DNA of 7,306 bases from DASPRM01 sp035319065 (GTDB lineage: Bacteria; Acidobacteriota; Terriglobia; Terriglobales; Acidobacteriaceae). The first letter of the stretch is position 1. Each line of letters starts with the position of its first letter. The stretch spans positions 1 through 7,306 of the forward strand of contig DATHDM010000350.1 in assembly GCA_035319065.1 (NCBI GenBank). Direction: 5' to 3'. Under the pieces are notes generated by a model, which worked only from the letters and a program-made list of their open reading frames with translations, did not search any database and was not told the origin of the DNA. The position numbers were made by a program, and so were the translations under genes. Positions 5,714 through 7,306 of this stretch are shown here, piece after piece.

Positions 5714-5727
5714 GGAGTCAGCGATTG
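5714..5727 (+). promoter_or_regulatory. Ribosome binding site that fixes the TTG start at 5725
   Basis: GGAG (5714-5717) lies 7 bases before TTG (5725-5727), an ideal spacing. No comparable site precedes the downstream ATG at 5986 (upstream bases CAACGCCTTTCCC). The signal therefore marks the real beginning of the interrupted annealing-protein gene. Confidence 0.65.
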
Positions 5728-6528
5728 CCGAATGCGCGTAAACGGTCACGTCGTTTCCACCGATCAGATGATTTGACGACTAAGAATCTTGAGATAGCCA
5801 AGCGGCGGTGGTCTCCAATGATGACGTTGGAAAGACAGTCGGTTTTGAAGACTCTTGCAGAGCAGCTGCAGCTTTCCCTAGAGGTTGGCGATATTTGATT
5901 CATAGATGGATCCTGGTACGTAACGCACTCCGGACTGCTGCGGTTAGCGCAAAGACGCCGTTGTTCATGCATCAACGCCTTTCCCATGAAAGAGTTTTGC
6001 GAACCTAAGAAGTCACGCTGGGTTTTCAGAGCGATAGTCTACAAATCTAAGTACTGTCAAGGCTTCGTCGGCTACGGGGATGCCGATCCCTCCAACGTCT
6101 CCCCTCTTGTCCGCGGCGCCGAGATGCGCGTGGCCGAAACGCGGGCCGTGAATCGAGCTCTGCGCAAGGCCTACGGCATCGGCATCTGCTCGGTCGAGGA
6201 GATCGGATCGTTCTCCGGTCCGCTTGAGCCCAAGCCTCAGTCAAAGAAGGCGCCTAAGCCAGTGGTTCTGACCGATGCCAATGGGAACAGCCATCGCCTT
6301 CGTGACCGCCTCTGCCTCCTCATCCGCCAGCACAGCCTTGATGGCTCACTCGTCAAGCTCTATGCCGCTGACTTCTGCGGCACCAAGGAATTGAAGGAAG
6401 CCAGCCGGGAGCAGATCGCGGAGTTCATCAACCACCTCGCCGAATACGCCAGAAACGACCGCGAAGGGCTGCTCTGCCAGCTCAATAGCTATACCCAGAA
6501 GCAACAGGAAGAAAAAGGTGCCGCATGA
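5725..6528 (+). pseudogene. Probable Rad52/single-strand-annealing-like gene interrupted by one in-frame TGA
   Basis: A single reading frame of 268 codons runs from TTG 5725 to TGA 6526-6528, broken only at codon 58 (TGA, 5896-5898). The first 57 codons give a basic, helical, protein-like sequence: PNARKRSRRFHRSDDLTTKN, AKRRWSPMMTLER, SVLKTLAEQLQLSLEVGDI. Directly after the stop the frame continues FIDGSWYVTHSGLLRLAQRRR (59-79), a typical strand-and-helix entry of annealing proteins. Next come GFVGYGDADPSN (113-124) and AEMRVAETRAVNRALRKAYG (132-151), then SVEEIG. The sequence around the TGA aligns naturally with one continuous domain, so two separate genes are unlikely. No frameshift is needed to join the halves. 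Three explanations remain: nonsense decay, read-through, or a base error. CGA, TGG or GGA to TGA would each be a single change. The family is my judgement from motif pattern and operon context. Confidence 0.65.
5986..6528 (+). CDS. Intact 3' portion of the annealing-like gene (180 residues)
   Basis: This is the longest uninterrupted ATG frame in the gene and is what an automatic caller would report. It keeps the second half of the domain: SRWVFRAIVYKS, the GYGDADPSN loop and the AETRAVNRALRKA helix. A Pro/Lys linker (about residues 66-77 of this product) follows, then a helical C-terminal part (DRLCLLIRQHSLDGSLVKLY, REQIAEFINHLAEY) like the helper helices seen after such domains. The frame was probably not the original start: there is no Shine-Dalgarno, and it would delete the N-terminal strand and helix (residues 59-87 of the full frame). 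It could still be made by reinitiation after the TGA, 87 bases upstream. Its stop overlaps the next start by 4 bases (ATGA), so ribosomes must reach this end if the next gene relies on coupling. Confidence 0.6.
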   Translation: MKEFCEPKKSRWVFRAIVYKSKYCQGFVGYGDADPSNVSPLVRGAEMRVAETRAVNRALRKAYGIGICSVEEIGSFSGPLEPKPQSKKAPKPVVLTDANGNSHRLRDRLCLLIRQHSLDGSLVKLYAADFCGTKELKEASREQIAEFINHLAEYARNDREGLLCQLNSYTQKQQEEKGAA

Positions 6529-6965
6529 AGCGCCGTATTCCGGGATTGGCCAAAGCTGGGCAACAGGAAGACTCTCTGCCGGATGGAGAGTACCTGGTCC
6601 ATATCGTCCGTGCCCAGTACCGCTGGCAGAAGCAGAAACCGTTCTATTCCCTTGCCTTCTCTGTCCTCCAGCCCGAGGAACTTATGGGAGCGTCGATCCA
6701 AGGCCGGCTGTACTGCACCGTCAAAGCCCTGTGGAAGCTGAGCTGGTTCCTGAAAGACTTTGGCTATGACGGAGATCTCTTAGAACGCGATGAACTGGAT
6801 GAAAAAGCCCTGGTCGGGCTTCGGGGAGTGGTCCGCATCTCCTATACCCACAACCTTACCGGCCAGAGCTTCTTGAACCTCGAAGCCTTTGCCCCAGCTG
6901 ACCGCTGGCCGGACATCCAACAAGCCATATCTCAGCAAGAAGCTGCCGAGAAAGACGTAGCCTGA
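6525..6965 (+). CDS. DUF669-like, possibly SSB-like recombination accessory protein
   Basis: The 146-residue product resembles DUF669-type phage proteins in layout. It has an opening strand DGEYLVHIVRAQYR (20-33), a central LAFSVLQPEELMGASIQGRL (43-62), a helix ALWKLSWFLKDFGY (68-81), and LVGLRGVVRISYTH plus SFLNLEAF (96-122). The alternating strands around a helix, with the G....Y.....G.......L pattern, fit an OB-fold-like single-strand DNA binding protein. That is inference from layout, not from a diagnostic residue. The start ATG overlaps the previous stop (ATGA) and has AAGGTG upstream, so translation is coupled to the annealing-like gene. The nuclease gene begins 2 bases after its stop. 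A frame shifted by one over the same stretch was rejected. Confidence 0.7.
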   Translation: MKRRIPGLAKAGQQEDSLPDGEYLVHIVRAQYRWQKQKPFYSLAFSVLQPEELMGASIQGRLYCTVKALWKLSWFLKDFGYDGDLLERDELDEKALVGLRGVVRISYTHNLTGQSFLNLEAFAPADRWPDIQQAISQQEAAEKDVA

Positions 6966-6967
6966 CC

Positions 6968-7306
6968 ATGGTCTATAGCTACACCCAGCTCAGCCACTAC
7001 CTATCCTGCCCTCGCAGATATCGCTACCGCTATCTCGATGGCTGGCGGGAGAAGGACACCCGTGCCGGGATGGTCTATGGCCGCTGCTTTGAGAAGTCCC
7101 TGCGGGCGTACTTTGATCGGGAAGACTGCACCGCGGTGCTGTTTAAGGAGTGGGGTGCCTTTCGGGATGCTCCCTTCGAATACCGCAAGGGAGACTCCTG
7201 GGACCGCCTAGCCCATCAAGGGGTGCATCTGCTCGAGATGTTCGCCCGAGACGATCGCATCCGCATCCGTCGTCCCAAGACTAATCTCCAGATCAAGATG
7301 GTGCGA
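6968..7306 (+). CDS. PD-(D/E)XK nuclease family protein (RecB/Cas4-like), 3' end beyond window
   Basis: The 113 visible residues start MVYSYTQLSHYLSCPRRYRY, the S-x-S/T-Q-L...CP.RY opening shared by PD-(D/E)XK nucleases of the RecB/AddB/Cas4 group. GMVYGRCFEKSLRAYF (34-49) follows, matching the G...(H/C).E helix of motif I. The catalytic D...(E/D)xK motifs and any C-terminal Fe-S cysteines would lie beyond the edge, so activity cannot be judged. Residues 50-113 are charged and helical. The ATG lies 2 bases after the previous stop, with no strong Shine-Dalgarno of its own, so it depends on upstream translation. With an annealing protein and an SSB-like protein before it, it is the expected exonuclease of a recombination module. 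Confidence 0.78.
   Translation, partial: MVYSYTQLSHYLSCPRRYRYRYLDGWREKDTRAGMVYGRCFEKSLRAYFDREDCTAVLFKEWGAFRDAPFEYRKGDSWDRLAHQGVHLLEMFARDDRIRIRRPKTNLQIKMVR

Noticed and set aside
5896..5940. TGA as a selenocysteine codon
   Set aside because: No convincing bacterial SECIS-like stem-loop follows the TGA, the family has no known selenocysteine, and no selenium genes are in view. Nonsense mutation is simpler.
5718..5987. Minus-strand 89-codon frame
   Set aside because: It is antisense to the 5' part of the annealing-protein gene and has no ribosome site or recognisable motif.
5808..6008. Plus-strand 66-codon frame starting GTG
   Set aside because: It overlaps the interrupted annealing-protein frame, which has the better start site, composition and continuity.
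1..7306. CRISPR array, tRNA, rRNA, insertion sequence with transposase
   Set aside because: No regularly spaced repeats, cloverleaf-like sequence, rRNA-like tracts or transposase motifs were seen on either strand. The 39-base repeats are coding and contiguous, not spacer-separated.

Overview
The window joins two unlike halves. Its left half (1-4603) looks like a stable chromosomal locus of a GC-rich Gram-negative soil-type bacterium. A DUF3300/DUF2950 gene pair, a Spy/CpxP-like small helical periplasmic protein and a glycine-zipper exported protein all point to Acidobacteriota (Terriglobia-like). That placement rests on family recall, not on a search. The right half (about 4604-7306) has the look of a mobile or phage-derived segment: decayed genes, a small ribbon-helix-helix regulator, a palindrome-rich divergent control region and a DNA recombination operon.

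Left half. Four genes on the minus strand read leftward from about 3600: a Spy/CpxP-like exported helical protein (3048-3596), an exported beta-domain plus glycine-zipper protein (2400-3023), the DUF3300 protein with a repetitive Gly/Arg/Ser-rich tail (839-2239) and the DUF2950 protein (from 835, running off the left edge). All four start with export signals, so the group looks like an envelope or periplasm operon. A potassium-channel-like membrane protein (3911-4603) is transcribed divergently across a gap of about 310 bases.

Middle (4604-5396). This stretch is gene-poor. It holds a short hairpin, a 15-base tandem repeat and a doubtful minus-strand reading frame (4894-5307). That frame overlaps, in another frame, a clear remnant (5184-5276) of the C-terminal half of the regulator encoded at 5397-5615. 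Gene duplication followed by decay is the simplest reading.

Right half. The ribbon-helix-helix gene (minus strand) faces away from a plus-strand operon across a control region (5616-5724) with two candidate promoters and nested inverted repeats. The operon encodes (i) a probable single-strand annealing/Rad52-like protein, (ii) a DUF669-like, possibly SSB-like protein that overlaps it by 4 bases, and (iii) a PD-(D/E)XK (RecB/Cas4-like) nuclease, cut by the right edge. Annealer, SSB-like protein and exonuclease together make a phage-style recombination module.

Main surprise. The annealing-protein gene does not begin at the first obvious ATG (5986). A continuous reading frame starts at a TTG with a good Shine-Dalgarno at 5725 and runs to 6528, broken only by one in-frame TGA at 5896-5898. 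Protein-like sequence on both sides shows that this was one gene. It is now either a nonsense-interrupted pseudogene, a read-through case or a sequencing error.
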